A stretch of DNA of 64,000 nucleotides from Janthinobacterium sp. 67 (GTDB lineage Bacteria; Pseudomonadota; Gammaproteobacteria; Burkholderiales; Burkholderiaceae_D), in NCBI RefSeq assembly GCF_002797895.1, contig NZ_PGES01000001.1:620001-684000 (forward strand), given 5' to 3'. Below are positions 35,888 through 46,033 of the stretch, one piece after another; the stretch's first letter is position 1; each line of letters begins with the position of its first letter. The notes beneath the pieces were generated by a model. That model was not told the DNA's origin. It was given only the letters and a program-made list of their open reading frames with translations, and made no database searches. Made by a program: the position numbers and the translations under genes.

Positions 35888-36832
35888 ATGGAAGTAAACA
35901 TTGGAAGCGTGTCGCTGATCTTGTTATTGCTGGCATTGGTATTTGTCTTCAAGACCGTCAATGTGGTGCCGCAACAGCATGCCTGGGTGGTCGAGCGTCT
36001 GGGAAAATTCCATGCCGTATTGGGGCCTGGACTGAATATCGTCGTGCCGTTTGTCGACCGCATCGCCTACAAGCATGTGTTAAAGGAAATTCCGCTCGAC
36101 GTGCCGCCGCAGGTGTGCATTACGCGTGATAACACGCAATTACAGGTCGATGGCATTCTGTATTTCCAGATTACCGACGCCATGCGTGCTTCCTATGGCT
36201 CGTCGAATTATATTGCCGCCATTACGCAACTGGCGCAAACGACCTTGCGCTCGGTAATCGGCAAAATGGAACTCGACAAGACATTTGAAGAACGCGACCA
36301 TATCAACACGGCCATCGTGAATGCCATCGATGAATCGGCGGCGAATTGGGGCGTCAAGGTATTGCGTTATGAAATCAAGGATTTGACGCCGCCCAAGGAA
36401 ATCCTGCATGCGATGCAGGCGCAGATTACGGCCGAGCGTGAAAAGCGTGCGCTGATTGCCGCTTCGGAAGGGCGCAAGCAGGAGCAGATCAATATCGCCA
36501 GCGGCGAGCGCGAAGCGGCCATCGCCCGTTCCGAAGGCGAGAAGCAGGCCTCGATCAACCGGGCAGAAGGGCAGGCCACAGCCATCGTCGCGCTGGCGCA
36601 GGCCAGTGCCGAGGCGTTGCGCCAGGTGGGCGCGGCCATCCGCGAGCCCGGCGGTGAAGATGCCGTCAACCTGAAAGTGGCCGAGCAGTATGTGGGCGCC
36701 TTTGCGCAATTGGCGAAAACGAATAACTCGATTATCGTGCCGGCCAATCTGGGCGATATGAGCGGTTTGATCGCCACGGCGATGCAGGTGGTGAAAACCC
36801 AGAAGCCGAAAAGCGGCGTGGCGATTCCCTGA
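35888..36832 (+). CDS. SPFH/Band 7 protein (stomatin/QmcA-like)
   Basis: This membrane-anchored scaffold protein has one N-terminal hydrophobic segment (residues about 8-23). The SPFH domain follows (NVVPQQHAWVVERLGKFHAVLGPG onward, about 25-190), then an Ala/Glu/Arg-rich coiled coil (about 190-260) that drives oligomer formation. The 314-residue length and sequence are like E. coli QmcA and slipin proteins. It is the second gene of an nfeD-SPFH operon, a widespread pair, and ends with a terminator. The family's role is in membrane domains and protease control; the exact function here is unknown. Confidence 0.9.
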   Translation: MEVNIGSVSLILLLLALVFVFKTVNVVPQQHAWVVERLGKFHAVLGPGLNIVVPFVDRIAYKHVLKEIPLDVPPQVCITRDNTQLQVDGILYFQITDAMRASYGSSNYIAAITQLAQTTLRSVIGKMELDKTFEERDHINTAIVNAIDESAANWGVKVLRYEIKDLTPPKEILHAMQAQITAEREKRALIAASEGRKQEQINIASGEREAAIARSEGEKQASINRAEGQATAIVALAQASAEALRQVGAAIREPGGEDAVNLKVAEQYVGAFAQLAKTNNSIIVPANLGDMSGLIATAMQVVKTQKPKSGVAIP

Positions 36833-36874
36833 TTGTCTGGTGAATAGCAAACTCGTAGCAAGTTAGTCGTCAAA

Positions 36875-36902
36875 ACTGCCCGCCGTATCGCGGGCAGTTT
36901 TC
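36875..36902 (+). terminator. Intrinsic terminator of the nfeD-SPFH operon
   Basis: AACTGCCCGC pairs with GCGGGCAGTT around a six-base loop and is followed by TTTTC, about 40 bases after the SPFH stop. Confidence 0.85.
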
Positions 36903-37434
36903 ATTTGCGCTATTGGAATATATGCTGGCAGCGGGGTTCGTGTATCGGCGCTTGAAGCAATAGCGTTGAAAATCTTTTCTCTATGCTATGCTGTGCGCAC
37001 TTTCGGGATTATATGCTGTCGTGCGACGTTTATCTTTTTGATTGAAGTAGAATCTGCTGCACCGATGTCCGCGATGGATGTCGGGACGAGTTTGGTGCCG
37101 GTGCGCAATGGTCGATAGTATCGGCTCCGAGTATATTTTGAATTGCAATTTAGAATTACTATAATTTGCAATGAAGTACTGCGGAATAAAGGCGGCCGAT
37201 GATGTCGTATTGAATCGCCGCCGCACAAAGCAGAGCTGCTTGCACGGATGGGTCCATGTGCGATGTCCGCCCCTTGATTGAAGAACTGCATCGCTTGAAA
37301 GCCGGGGAAGTAGGATTTTTGGTAAAAGAATTGTAAAAAACAATCAAATCTTCAAAAAAATTACCTCAGTCGCGTTACAATTGGATAGAATTTAACTGTT
37401 CAGTTATATTTTTCAACTCACACAAGGAAATATC
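36903..37434. other. AT-rich stretch without a gene, upstream of hns
   Basis: About 530 bases, clearly richer in A and T than the surroundings. Short overlapping reading frames on the minus strand have no ribosome site or recognisable domain and I do not accept them. Since the next gene encodes H-NS, which prefers AT-rich curved DNA, this is likely its control region and possibly a site of self-repression. Confidence 0.5.
37386..37391 (+). promoter_or_regulatory. Candidate -10 box for hns
   Basis: TAGAAT, 43 bases before the hns start. A weak TTACCT at 37361-37366 would be its -35 at a wide 19-base spacing, so this is tentative. Confidence 0.4.
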
Positions 37435-37743
37435 ATGGATCTGTCCAGCTTATCCCTGTCCGAACTGCGCACCTTGCAGGACGACATCAAGAAGCAAATG
37501 AAGAAACGCGAACAGGACGATCTGTCCAAAGCGCGCGAACAAATCCTGGCGATCGCCCAGAGCGTCGGTGTTTCCGTCAAAGATCTGGTTGGTACGGGTA
37601 TCCGCGCTAAAACCGGTACCGTTGCCGTACGCTATCGCAATCCGGACGATGCGACGCAGCAATGGACTGGCCGTGGCCGTCAACCGAAATGGGTCAAAGA
37701 GTGGACCGATTCGGGCAAGTCGCGTGATCTGCTGAAGGTGTAA
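37435..37743 (+). CDS. H-NS family nucleoid protein
   Basis: This small nucleoid protein silences AT-rich DNA. The 102 residues divide into an N-terminal coiled-coil dimerisation region (LSELRTLQDDIKKQMKKRE) and a C-terminal DNA-binding domain with the AT-minor-groove motif GRGRQPKWVKEW, the form seen in betaproteobacterial H-NS and MvaT-like proteins. ACAAGGAAA precedes the ATG at 37435. It stands alone after a 530-base AT-rich stretch and is followed by a large hairpin. Burkholderiales carry several paralogs, so it need not be the main H-NS of the cell. Confidence 0.92.
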   Translation: MDLSSLSLSELRTLQDDIKKQMKKREQDDLSKAREQILAIAQSVGVSVKDLVGTGIRAKTGTVAVRYRNPDDATQQWTGRGRQPKWVKEWTDSGKSRDLLKV

Positions 37744-37760
37744 TGTAATACGCCATTCAT

Positions 37761-37821
37761 TCGGATGCTTGTCCTGTGCGGTAGGGCAGGTGTGATACAA
37801 GGCAGTATGCAAGCATCCGGA
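37761..37821 (+). other. Large hairpin downstream of hns
   Basis: CGGATGCTTG (37762-37771) and CAAGCATCCG (37810-37819) are perfectly complementary over 10 bases with a 38-base loop. No T-run follows. It could fold at the 3' end of the hns mRNA. The rest of the 307-base gap to smpB shows only the smpB terminator. Confidence 0.5.
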
Positions 37822-37984
37822 ACTTTCCTGATTTATCGTCTTTGGCCAGGCAGGCAAAGCTGATTCCCATCGATTATCTCCGCGGTATTTTCGCTAATAC
37901 CAGTCTTATTCCGTCGTATCTCTTCCTTTTCCTGTTTTATTCCCGCCGCGCCCAGTTATTTCTCGCGTGCCACGCGCAATCGGC

Positions 37985-38010
37985 AAAATAAAACCCGGCA
38001 TATGGCCGGG
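37985..38010 (-). terminator. Intrinsic terminator of smpB
   Basis: On the minus strand CCCGGC-CATAT-GCCGGG is followed by TTTTATTTTG, about 40 bases after the smpB stop. Confidence 0.85.
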
Positions 38011-38050
38011 CTTGTTGTTGCGATCGCAGCGCGCTGCATGCGCTGCCGGA

Positions 38051-38500
38051 TCAGCGGCGGTGCGACTTCATTGCCGCCTGCACTTCGCGCGCGCCATCGC
38101 GGTCGCGTTCCGCCGCCCGCTTGTCGTGCTGCTTCTTGCCCTTGGCCAGGCCGATTTCGCATTTCACGCGGCCGCCCTTGTAGTGCAGGTTGAGCGGCAC
38201 CAGGGTGTAGCCGGAGCGTTCCACCTTGCCGATCAGTTTATCCATTTCCGTACGGTGCAGCAGCAGCTTGCGCGTGCGTACGGCTTCCGGATGGATGTGG
38301 GTGGAAGCGGTCGGCAGGGCGCTGATATGCGCGCCGAACAGGAAGAGTTCATCGCCGCGGACGACGACGTAGGCTTCCTTGATTTGTACGCGGGCGTCGC
38401 GGATGGCTTTGACTTCCCAGCCTTCCAGCACGATGCCCGCTTCGTAGCGATCCTCGATAAAGTAGTCGTGGAAGGCTTTTCTGTTGTCTGCTATGGTCAT
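38051..38500 (-). CDS. smpB: SsrA-binding protein SmpB
   Basis: SmpB binds tmRNA and helps rescue stalled ribosomes by trans-translation. The 149-residue protein has family text [20 protein letters not shown], the tmRNA-binding [23 protein letters not shown] segment (split here by normal spacing) and a basic C-terminal tail. The gene is divergent from ratA, the usual smpB/ratA-rnfH arrangement. The 93-base gap between them is AT-rich with a GATAAAAT box at 38551-38558 on the ratA side. The tmRNA gene itself is not in the window. Confidence 0.97.
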   Translation of the reverse strand: MTIADNRKAFHDYFIEDRYEAGIVLEGWEVKAIRDARVQIKEAYVVVRGDELFLFGAHISALPTASTHIHPEAVRTRKLLLHRTEMDKLIGKVERSGYTLVPLNLHYKGGRVKCEIGLAKGKKQHDKRAAERDRDGAREVQAAMKSHRR

Positions 38501-38593
38501 GAGATGGTAAATGTGCGCGGGTCGGTTAAACTACTGTCTCGCGCAAGCGCGATAAAATCAAATGTATCCAACATCATAGCAAATGGTTCTTCA

Positions 38594-39025
38594 ATGGCAG
38601 TAGTACATAAATCAGTTTTTCTCGGCTATAGCGCCGAACAAATGTTCGCGCTGGTGGCGGCGGTGGAGGATTATCCCAAATTCCTGCCCTGGTGCGGCGC
38701 GGTCGAGATTCGCGAGCGGGGCGAGAACACGGTCGTTGCCAGCGTGGGCATACATTACCACGGCGTGCGCCAAAGCTTCACCACGTCCAACGAGAACGTG
38801 CCGCCGACTTCCATCAAGATGAAGCTGGTGGACGGTCCTTTCAAGACCCTCGATGGCGTGTGGACCTTCAAGGCCCTGCGCGAAGATGCCTGCAAGATCG
38901 AACTGGATCTGCACTACGAGTTTTCCAGCCGCGTGTTGGAACAGATCATCGGCCCCGTCTTCGGCATGATCGCCAACAGCATGGTCGATTCCTTCTGCAA
39001 GCGCGCGGAGACCGTGTATGGCTGA
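38594..39025 (+). CDS. ratA: RatA, START-domain Coq10/toxin family
   Basis: The protein belongs to the START/Bet v1-like family that includes E. coli RatA, reported to block ribosome subunit association, and the Coq10 ubiquinone-binding proteins. Which role applies here is unresolved. It has 143 residues, with FALVAAVEDYPKFLPWCGAVEI and the family-typical DGPFKTLDGVWTFK. The ATG at 38594 (MAVVHKSVFLGYSAEQMF) is chosen on family grounds; the frame is open far upstream, but that part is antisense to smpB. The stop overlaps the rnfH gene by 8 bases. Confidence 0.92.
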   Translation: MAVVHKSVFLGYSAEQMFALVAAVEDYPKFLPWCGAVEIRERGENTVVASVGIHYHGVRQSFTTSNENVPPTSIKMKLVDGPFKTLDGVWTFKALREDACKIELDLHYEFSSRVLEQIIGPVFGMIANSMVDSFCKRAETVYG

Positions 39026-39323
39026 GGTCAGCACGCATGGTATCACCGTGCAAGTCTGCCACGCCTTGCCCGATAGCAGCTTCCTGCGCGCCCTGACGGT
39101 GCCTGTGGGCACCACCATCGAGCAGGCGGTGGCGCAGAGCGGCTTGCTGCAGACCATCCCCGGCATCGACCTGGCCGTCAATATGGTCGGCATCTATGGC
39201 AAGAAGAAGCCATTGGATACCATCCTGCGCGAGCATGACCGGGTGGAAGTGTACCGGCCCTTGCAGGCGGACCCGAAAGAGGCGCGCCGGCGCCGCGCCG
39301 GGAGCAAGCCTGCCAAGGGCTGA
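39018..39323 (+). CDS. rnfH: RnfH family protein (RatB)
   Basis: A small ubiquitin-fold protein of 101 residues, found next to ratA in most beta- and gammaproteobacteria and also called RatB. Typical text is VQVCHALPDSSFLRALTVPVG, VGIYGKKKPLDTILREHDRVE and YRPLQADPKEARRRRAG. The function is unknown despite the name, which comes from rnf clusters. It overlaps the end of ratA and is clearly co-translated. Confidence 0.92.
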   Translation: MAEVSTHGITVQVCHALPDSSFLRALTVPVGTTIEQAVAQSGLLQTIPGIDLAVNMVGIYGKKKPLDTILREHDRVEVYRPLQADPKEARRRRAGSKPAKG

Positions 39324-39415
39324 GCGGACAGGGCGGTCGCTGCCTGGTGAGCGCCATTTTTTGCTATTTCCAAATATCTTTTCTATGCTGCAAGGACGGA
39401 GGGCGTTTTTTTCTG

Positions 39416-40908
<1,493 letters not shown>

Positions 40909-40926
40909 GCGGTAACGAAAGTCCAG

Positions 40927-40950
40927 ACCGGCGCCCAGTGCGCCGGTTTT
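40927..40950 (+). terminator. Terminator-like hairpin between guaB and guaA
   Basis: ACCGGCGC-CCAGT-GCGCCGGT followed by TTTTGC. The T-run is short, so it may end only part of the transcripts; guaA has no obvious promoter of its own in the remaining 28 bases. Confidence 0.7.
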
Positions 40951-40978
40951 GCAATTGACCTTGAATAAAGCTCCGACC

Positions 40979-42589
40979 ATGCATTCTAAAATCCTCATTC
41001 TCGATTTCGGTTCCCAAGTCACCCAGTTGATCGCCCGCCGCGTGCGCGATTCCGGCGTGTTTTCCGAAGTCTACCCGTATGACGTCAGCGACGAATTCGT
41101 GCGCAACTATGGCGCCGCCGGCGTGATCCTGTCGGGCAGCCACAATTCCACCCTGGACGGCGACTCGCCGCGCGCGCCGCAAGCCGTGTTCGAGCTGGGC
41201 GTGCCCGTGCTGGGCATCTGCTACGGCATGCAAACCATGGCGGCCCAGCTGGGCGGCAAAGTGGAAAACGGCCTGGTGCGCGAATTCGGCTACGCCGAAG
41301 TGCGCGCCCGCAACCACACCAAGTTGCTCAACGGTATCGCCGACTTCGTCACCGACGAAGGCCACGGCATGCTGAAAGTGTGGATGAGTCATGGCGACAA
41401 GGTGCTGGAAATGCCGCCAGGCTTCAAGTTGATGGGCAACACCCCGAGCTGCCCGATCGCCGCCATGGCCGACGAAGAACGCCAGTTCTACGGCGTGCAA
41501 TTCCACCCGGAAGTGACGCACACGGTGCAGGGCAAGGCCATGCTCGGCCGTTTCGTGCATGAAATCTGCGGCTGCAAATCGGACTGGAACATGCCCGACT
41601 ACATCAGCGAAGCGGTGGAAAAGATCCGCGCGCAAGTCGGTACCGACGACGTCATCCTGGGCCTGTCCGGCGGCGTCGACTCGTCCGTCGCGGCAGCGCT
41701 GATTCACCGCGCCATCGGTGACCAGCTGACCTGCGTTTTCGTCGACCACGGCCTGCTGCGCCTGGACGAAGGCAAGATGGTGATGGACATGTTCGCCAAG
41801 AACTTGGGCGTGAAAGTCATCCGCGTCGATGCGGAAGAGCAGTTCATGGGCCACCTGGCCGGCGTGACCGATCCCGAGCAAAAGCGCAAGATCATCGGCC
41901 GCGAATTCGTCGAAGTGTTCCAGGTCGAATCGGGCAAGCTGGTCAACGCCAAATGGCTGGCGCAAGGCACGATTTACCCGGACGTCATCGAATCGGCGGG
42001 CAAGGGCAAGAAAGGCCAGACCATCAAGAGCCACCATAACGTGGGCGGCTTGCCGGACACCATGAAGCTGAAATTGCTCGAACCCTTGCGCGAACTGTTC
42101 AAGGACGAAGTGCGCAAACTGGGCGTCGCCCTGGGCTTGCCGCATGACATGGTCTACCGCCACCCGTTCCCGGGCCCGGGCTTGGGCGTGCGCATCCTCG
42201 GCGAAGTCAAGAAAGACTACGCCGACCTGCTGCGCCGCGCCGATGCCATCTTCATCGAAGAACTGCGCAACACGCCGTATGAGCCGGTCGTAGTGCCTGG
42301 CTTCGACCAGGATAGCGTTCCGACCAACTGGTACGAAGCGACGAGCCAGGCTTTCGCCGTGTTCCTGCCCGTCAAATCGGTGGGCGTGATGGGCGATGGC
42401 CGCACCTACGAATACGTGGTGGCCCTGCGCGCCGTGCAGACGCAAGACTTCATGACAGCCCACTGGGCACACCTGCCGCACAGCCTGCTGGGCAAGGTCT
42501 CGAACCGCATCATCAACGAAGTGCGCGGCATCAACCGCGTCGTCTACGATATCTCGGGCAAGCCGCCGGCGACCATCGAGTGGGAATAA
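40979..42589 (+). CDS. guaA: GMP synthase (glutamine-hydrolysing)
   Basis: GuaA aminates XMP to GMP using glutamine and ATP. The 536-residue protein joins an N-terminal class-I glutamine amidotransferase (nucleophile C81 in GICYGMQ, and His-Pro-Glu in QFHPEVTH) to a PP-loop ATP pyrophosphatase domain ([11 protein letters not shown]) and a C-terminal dimerisation domain. The ATG at 40979 ([13 protein letters not shown]) fits the family. It follows guaB. Confidence 0.98.
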   Translation: MHSKILILDFGSQVTQLIARRVRDSGVFSEVYPYDVSDEFVRNYGAAGVILSGSHNSTLDGDSPRAPQAVFELGVPVLGICYGMQTMAAQLGGKVENGLVREFGYAEVRARNHTKLLNGIADFVTDEGHGMLKVWMSHGDKVLEMPPGFKLMGNTPSCPIAAMADEERQFYGVQFHPEVTHTVQGKAMLGRFVHEICGCKSDWNMPDYISEAVEKIRAQVGTDDVILGLSGGVDSSVAAALIHRAIGDQLTCVFVDHGLLRLDEGKMVMDMFAKNLGVKVIRVDAEEQFMGHLAGVTDPEQKRKIIGREFVEVFQVESGKLVNAKWLAQGTIYPDVIESAGKGKKGQTIKSHHNVGGLPDTMKLKLLEPLRELFKDEVRKLGVALGLPHDMVYRHPFPGPGLGVRILGEVKKDYADLLRRADAIFIEELRNTPYEPVVVPGFDQDSVPTNWYEATSQAFAVFLPVKSVGVMGDGRTYEYVVALRAVQTQDFMTAHWAHLPHSLLGKVSNRIINEVRGINRVVYDISGKPPATIEWE

Positions 42590-42595
42590 TTTTCA

Positions 42596-42622
42596 ACCCG
42601 GCAGCGTAAGGTAACGCCGGGT
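42596..42622. terminator. Hairpin after guaA
   Basis: ACCCGGC and GCCGGGT pair across a 13-base loop, seven bases after the guaA stop, between guaA and the convergent gtrA. There is no T-run on either strand, so termination is only a guess. Confidence 0.35.
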
Positions 42623-42722
42623 CAATGAAACAGCCAAGCCACTGACTTTTAAGGGTTTTTGTCCGCCATGTCCTGCGGCAAAGTGGCATCGGGTAGTTTC
42701 GGGCAGTCTCGTCCCGTCTGTA

Positions 42723-43115
42723 TCAGTTGCCGGACGATTTTGGCCGGTACAGCAAACGAGACAGCGTGAAATTAACTCCCAGGGCGGCCACGGAACCCGT
42801 CGCCACCGCGGTCCATGGCTGCGCCCGTGCGTACGCCATGGTGAGGATGAACAGGGCATATACCGCGTAGTTGACCAGGGCGCCCAGCGCCATCAGGCCA
42901 ATGTAACGCAGCCATTCGGCGCGGCTGGCCCGGTTGGCGGTGCGGAAGGTGTAGTGCCGGTTGCAAAACCAGGTGAAACTGGCTGCCGCCAGGAACGAGA
43001 AAATGCGCGCCTTGTACGGGTTCGTGGCTACCGTCCGCAGCAATACTTGCAGCACGCCCGCATCGATGAGGAAGCCCAACGCACCGACCAGGCAAAAGCG
43101 GACAAATTGGCTCAT
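42723..43115 (-). CDS. GtrA-family membrane protein
   Basis: The 130-residue protein has four membrane segments and GtrA-family text (FVRFCLVGALGFLIDAGVLQ; NRHYTFRT in the loop). GtrA proteins are thought to flip a polyprenyl-phosphate-linked sugar across the inner membrane. It overlaps the upstream glycosyltransferase gene by 4 bases, which matches the gtrA-gtrB pairing of O-antigen glucosylation and related glycan-decoration systems. Confidence 0.88.
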   Translation of the reverse strand: MSQFVRFCLVGALGFLIDAGVLQVLLRTVATNPYKARIFSFLAAASFTWFCNRHYTFRTANRASRAEWLRYIGLMALGALVNYAVYALFILTMAYARAQPWTAVATGSVAALGVNFTLSRLLYRPKSSGN

Positions 43116-44047
43116 CTCGGGCGTTGTGGCGGGGCGATTTGCAGGTAGATCAGACGTTTGATTTCCTGGCGGCCACGAGTGACGGTGTCGAGTATGAGTC
43201 CACAGGCAGCCGACAGCGCTGCCGTGATGCCCATGCCCGTTACCAGCACGGCGGTCGGGAAGCGCGGCACCAGGCCCGTTTCCGCGTAGGTGATGAACAA
43301 GGGTATGGCCAGCAAGGCCGCCAATACTGCCAACAGCGCGGCGATGGCGCCAAAGAATGCGAGTGGACGCTCCAGCCGGAACAGCTTGACTATCATCAGC
43401 AGGATGCGCACGCCGTCGCGATAGGTGTTTAATTTGCTATGCGAGCCAACGGGACGCGATTTGTACGCAGATGCAATTTCATCTACCGACATGCGCAGTT
43501 CAAGCGCGTGCACCGTCAGTTCGGTCTCGATTTCAAAACCGTTGGCGAGGGCGGGGAAGGACTTCACGTAGCGTCGTGAAAACACGCGGTAGCCGGACAG
43601 GATGTCGCTGAAGGAACGACCAAACAGGCGCGCCACGCACTCGGTCAGCAGCCAGTTGCCGAGCCGGTGTCCGGCCCGGTACGCCGCGACTTCTTCGGTG
43701 ATGCGACGCGCCACCACCATGTCGAGTTGATTGGCGAACAGGCTGTGCAGCATTGCCGGTGCGCTCGCGGCCGCGTAGGTGTCGTCGCCGTCGACCAGCA
43801 CGTAGGCATCTGCTTCGATGTCGGCAAACATGCGCCGCACCACGTTGCCCTTGCCTTGCAGCGGCACGTTATACACCACCGCGCCATTTTCCCTGGCAAT
43901 TTCACTGGTGCGGTCGCTGGAGTTATTGTCGAACACATACACGGTGGCGCCAGGGAGGGCCTCCACGAAATCACGGACTACGGCGCCGATGGCGACTTCT
44001 TCGTTGTAACAGGGAATGAGGACTGCAATTTGCTGCTGTTGGATCAT
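43112..44047 (-). CDS. GT2 polyprenyl-phosphate glycosyltransferase (GtrB/DPM1-like)
   Basis: This enzyme is predicted to move a sugar from a nucleotide donor to polyprenyl phosphate on the inner face of the membrane. The 311-residue protein has an N-terminal GT-A fold (AVLIPCYNEEVAIGAVV; metal-binding VDGDDTY near residue 93) and, after GSHSKLNTYRDG, two C-terminal membrane segments (about 228-250 and 260-290). It overlaps gtrA by 4 bases and is divergent from the large membrane glycosyltransferase at 44225. The sugar is unknown. Confidence 0.88.
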   Translation of the reverse strand: MIQQQQIAVLIPCYNEEVAIGAVVRDFVEALPGATVYVFDNNSSDRTSEIARENGAVVYNVPLQGKGNVVRRMFADIEADAYVLVDGDDTYAAASAPAMLHSLFANQLDMVVARRITEEVAAYRAGHRLGNWLLTECVARLFGRSFSDILSGYRVFSRRYVKSFPALANGFEIETELTVHALELRMSVDEIASAYKSRPVGSHSKLNTYRDGVRILLMIVKLFRLERPLAFFGAIAALLAVLAALLAIPLFITYAETGLVPRFPTAVLVTGMGITAALSAACGLILDTVTRGRQEIKRLIYLQIAPPQRPR

Positions 44048-44224
44048 TAAGTTGTTCCTGTGGGGGGATAGTCATGGGGCGAAAGCGTACCGAGGAAGGC
44101 CTGCCAGTGTGAAGGGGGCATCATGCACCGCGCTTGACGCGATGATACGCATCATCAATAATTATAGTTGATAATTTTAGTGTACTGGTGAGCATACGAT
44201 GCCCCATCTTGTTGTGGCAAATTC

Positions 44225-46033
44225 ATGATGGACAAATTCGGCTATGCCGCCCTGCATTACCTGACGCTGCTGGCCTTCCTGTTCTCAAGCTGGGGTTATG
44301 GCCATTTCCTGCTGCGGCGTTTCACGCGACCGCCATTGCCGTCGATACCGGCATCCGAATCAACCGTTTCCGATGGCCCCTTCCTGCACGCGTACAGCGC
44401 CATGGTCGGCATCGGCATGTCGATTTGCTTCCTGCAATGGCTGGCAATTGCAGGTCAATTCCGTCACGCGCCAGTGCTCGGCATCGTAGTGGCTGGCGCG
44501 CTGATGGGGGCCGTGCAGCTACGCGCGCTAGGCCCATTGGCCTGGCCGTCGTGGGGCAAGCGCTGGCGCGCCGCCAGCTGGCCCTTGCGTGGCGCCGGAC
44601 TGATCATCGCATTGCTGCTGTTACCCACGCTGATCGCCCCCCTGTGCCCGCCACTGGCGTGGGACGAAGTGATGTATCACTTGCCGCATGCCCAGCAGTG
44701 GGTACTCCACGGCAAACTCACGGTCAACGCGTGGCTGCGCTATCCATGGTTTCCCTACAATATCGATGTGCTGTTTGCCGGCGGCATGCTGATGCAGGAC
44801 GATGTGATGCCACACATGCTCAACGCGCTGATGGGCTGGCTGGCCACTTTCCTGGTGTATCAGACCGGCAAGCGTCATGGCGGTGCCGGACTGGCTTGCC
44901 TGGCAACCATCATTTTCCTGGTGTTGACGCGCTGGGACTATGACAGCGCGATGATCGACCTCGGCGTGACAGCCTTCATGTTTGCCGGCTGCCTGGGTTT
45001 TGTGCGCTGGATGGAACAGCCGCGGCAACTTGGCTGGCTGGCCAGCGCGGCATTTCTGTTCGGCGTTGCAGTGGGCGCCAAATACCAGTCGCTGACGGTG
45101 CTGCTGCCGCTGGCCGTGGCCTTGTTGCTGCGAACCCGCAAACCCGGTGCCTGGCTTGTGGTCAGCTTCAGCCTGCTGCTACCCTGCATTTACTGGTACG
45201 TTCGCAATTATCTGATGACGGGCGATCCGTTTGCGCCTGTCGGCGGCAAACTGTTCGGCTTCACGGACTGGAATCCGGGGGATTATGCCGGACAATTCAT
45301 CGACCTCAAAATGCATGCGGACTGGCCGCACTTCGTGCTCTGGCCAGCCTTGCTAGCACCCTTGGTTCCCGGCCTGCGACAATTGCCTGTGGCGCGCGCG
45401 GCAATGATGCTGAGCGCGTATGCGATGGTGGTCTGGTATCTGACATCGCACTATGCGCGTTATCTGATGCCGTATTTTCCCATCCTTGCATTGCTTGCGG
45501 CGGCTGTGTGGCGCTGGCTGTTCATGGCCGGACTTGAAAAGATCGGCGGGTTGGCAAGATCGCCGGCGCCTGTGCGCATCGCTAATATTCAGCGTCGCGC
45601 GGCTGCGACCCTGGCGGTGTTGACGCTGCTGGCGTTGCTGCCGAATGTCGCCAACAAATGGGCGGGCAACTGGGCCCTGATCGCACCGACCATGGCGGCG
45701 CGCGAAGCGATCCTGGAACGCAAGATCACCGGCTACCCTGTGCTGGCGTATTTGCGCCAGCATCCGATGCGGCAAACCTACCAGTTTGGCCTGGAAGATG
45801 CGCTGTACTACGCGCCGTTGCAGACGTCGGGCGACCATTTCGGACCGGGCCGTTACCGCGATTTCGCCACGCTGACGCCGGCGGCCTTGGCGGCAGCCTT
45901 GCGCGAACGCGGCAACGATAGCATGCTGGTGCATGCCACGCGCTGGCCGGGTATTACCACTCAGGCGGGCTTCGACCAGTCGTTTGCGCTGGTGTATCAG
46001 GACGGGCCGGTGGCGCTGTACCGAATTTTATAG
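44225..46033 (+). CDS. GT-C type membrane glycosyltransferase (PMT/ArnT-like)
   Basis: A 602-residue integral membrane protein with about eleven to thirteen hydrophobic segments. The first large periplasmic loop holds the acidic GT-C motif LAWDEVMYHLPHAQQW (near residues 143-158), followed by RYPWFPYN. Enzymes of this fold transfer a sugar from a polyprenyl-phosphate donor to a lipid, glycan or protein outside the membrane. A C-terminal soluble part (about 490-602) may select the acceptor. It is divergent from the GT2-GtrA pair and probably uses the donor they make. ATG codons at 44225 and 44228 are both possible and neither has a strong ribosome site. Confidence 0.78.
   Translation: MMDKFGYAALHYLTLLAFLFSSWGYGHFLLRRFTRPPLPSIPASESTVSDGPFLHAYSAMVGIGMSICFLQWLAIAGQFRHAPVLGIVVAGALMGAVQLRALGPLAWPSWGKRWRAASWPLRGAGLIIALLLLPTLIAPLCPPLAWDEVMYHLPHAQQWVLHGKLTVNAWLRYPWFPYNIDVLFAGGMLMQDDVMPHMLNALMGWLATFLVYQTGKRHGGAGLACLATIIFLVLTRWDYDSAMIDLGVTAFMFAGCLGFVRWMEQPRQLGWLASAAFLFGVAVGAKYQSLTVLLPLAVALLLRTRKPGAWLVVSFSLLLPCIYWYVRNYLMTGDPFAPVGGKLFGFTDWNPGDYAGQFIDLKMHADWPHFVLWPALLAPLVPGLRQLPVARAAMMLSAYAMVVWYLTSHYARYLMPYFPILALLAAAVWRWLFMAGLEKIGGLARSPAPVRIANIQRRAAATLAVLTLLALLPNVANKWAGNWALIAPTMAAREAILERKITGYPVLAYLRQHPMRQTYQFGLEDALYYAPLQTSGDHFGPGRYRDFATLTPAALAAALRERGNDSMLVHATRWPGITTQAGFDQSFALVYQDGPVALYRIL

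Noticed and set aside
36981..37343. 120-codon frame on the minus strand upstream of hns
   Set aside because: No ribosome site, no domain, and several overlapping frames occupy the same AT-rich stretch.
37967..38593. Long upstream extension of the ratA frame
   Set aside because: The extension is antisense to smpB; RatA homologues begin at MAVVHKSV, position 38594.
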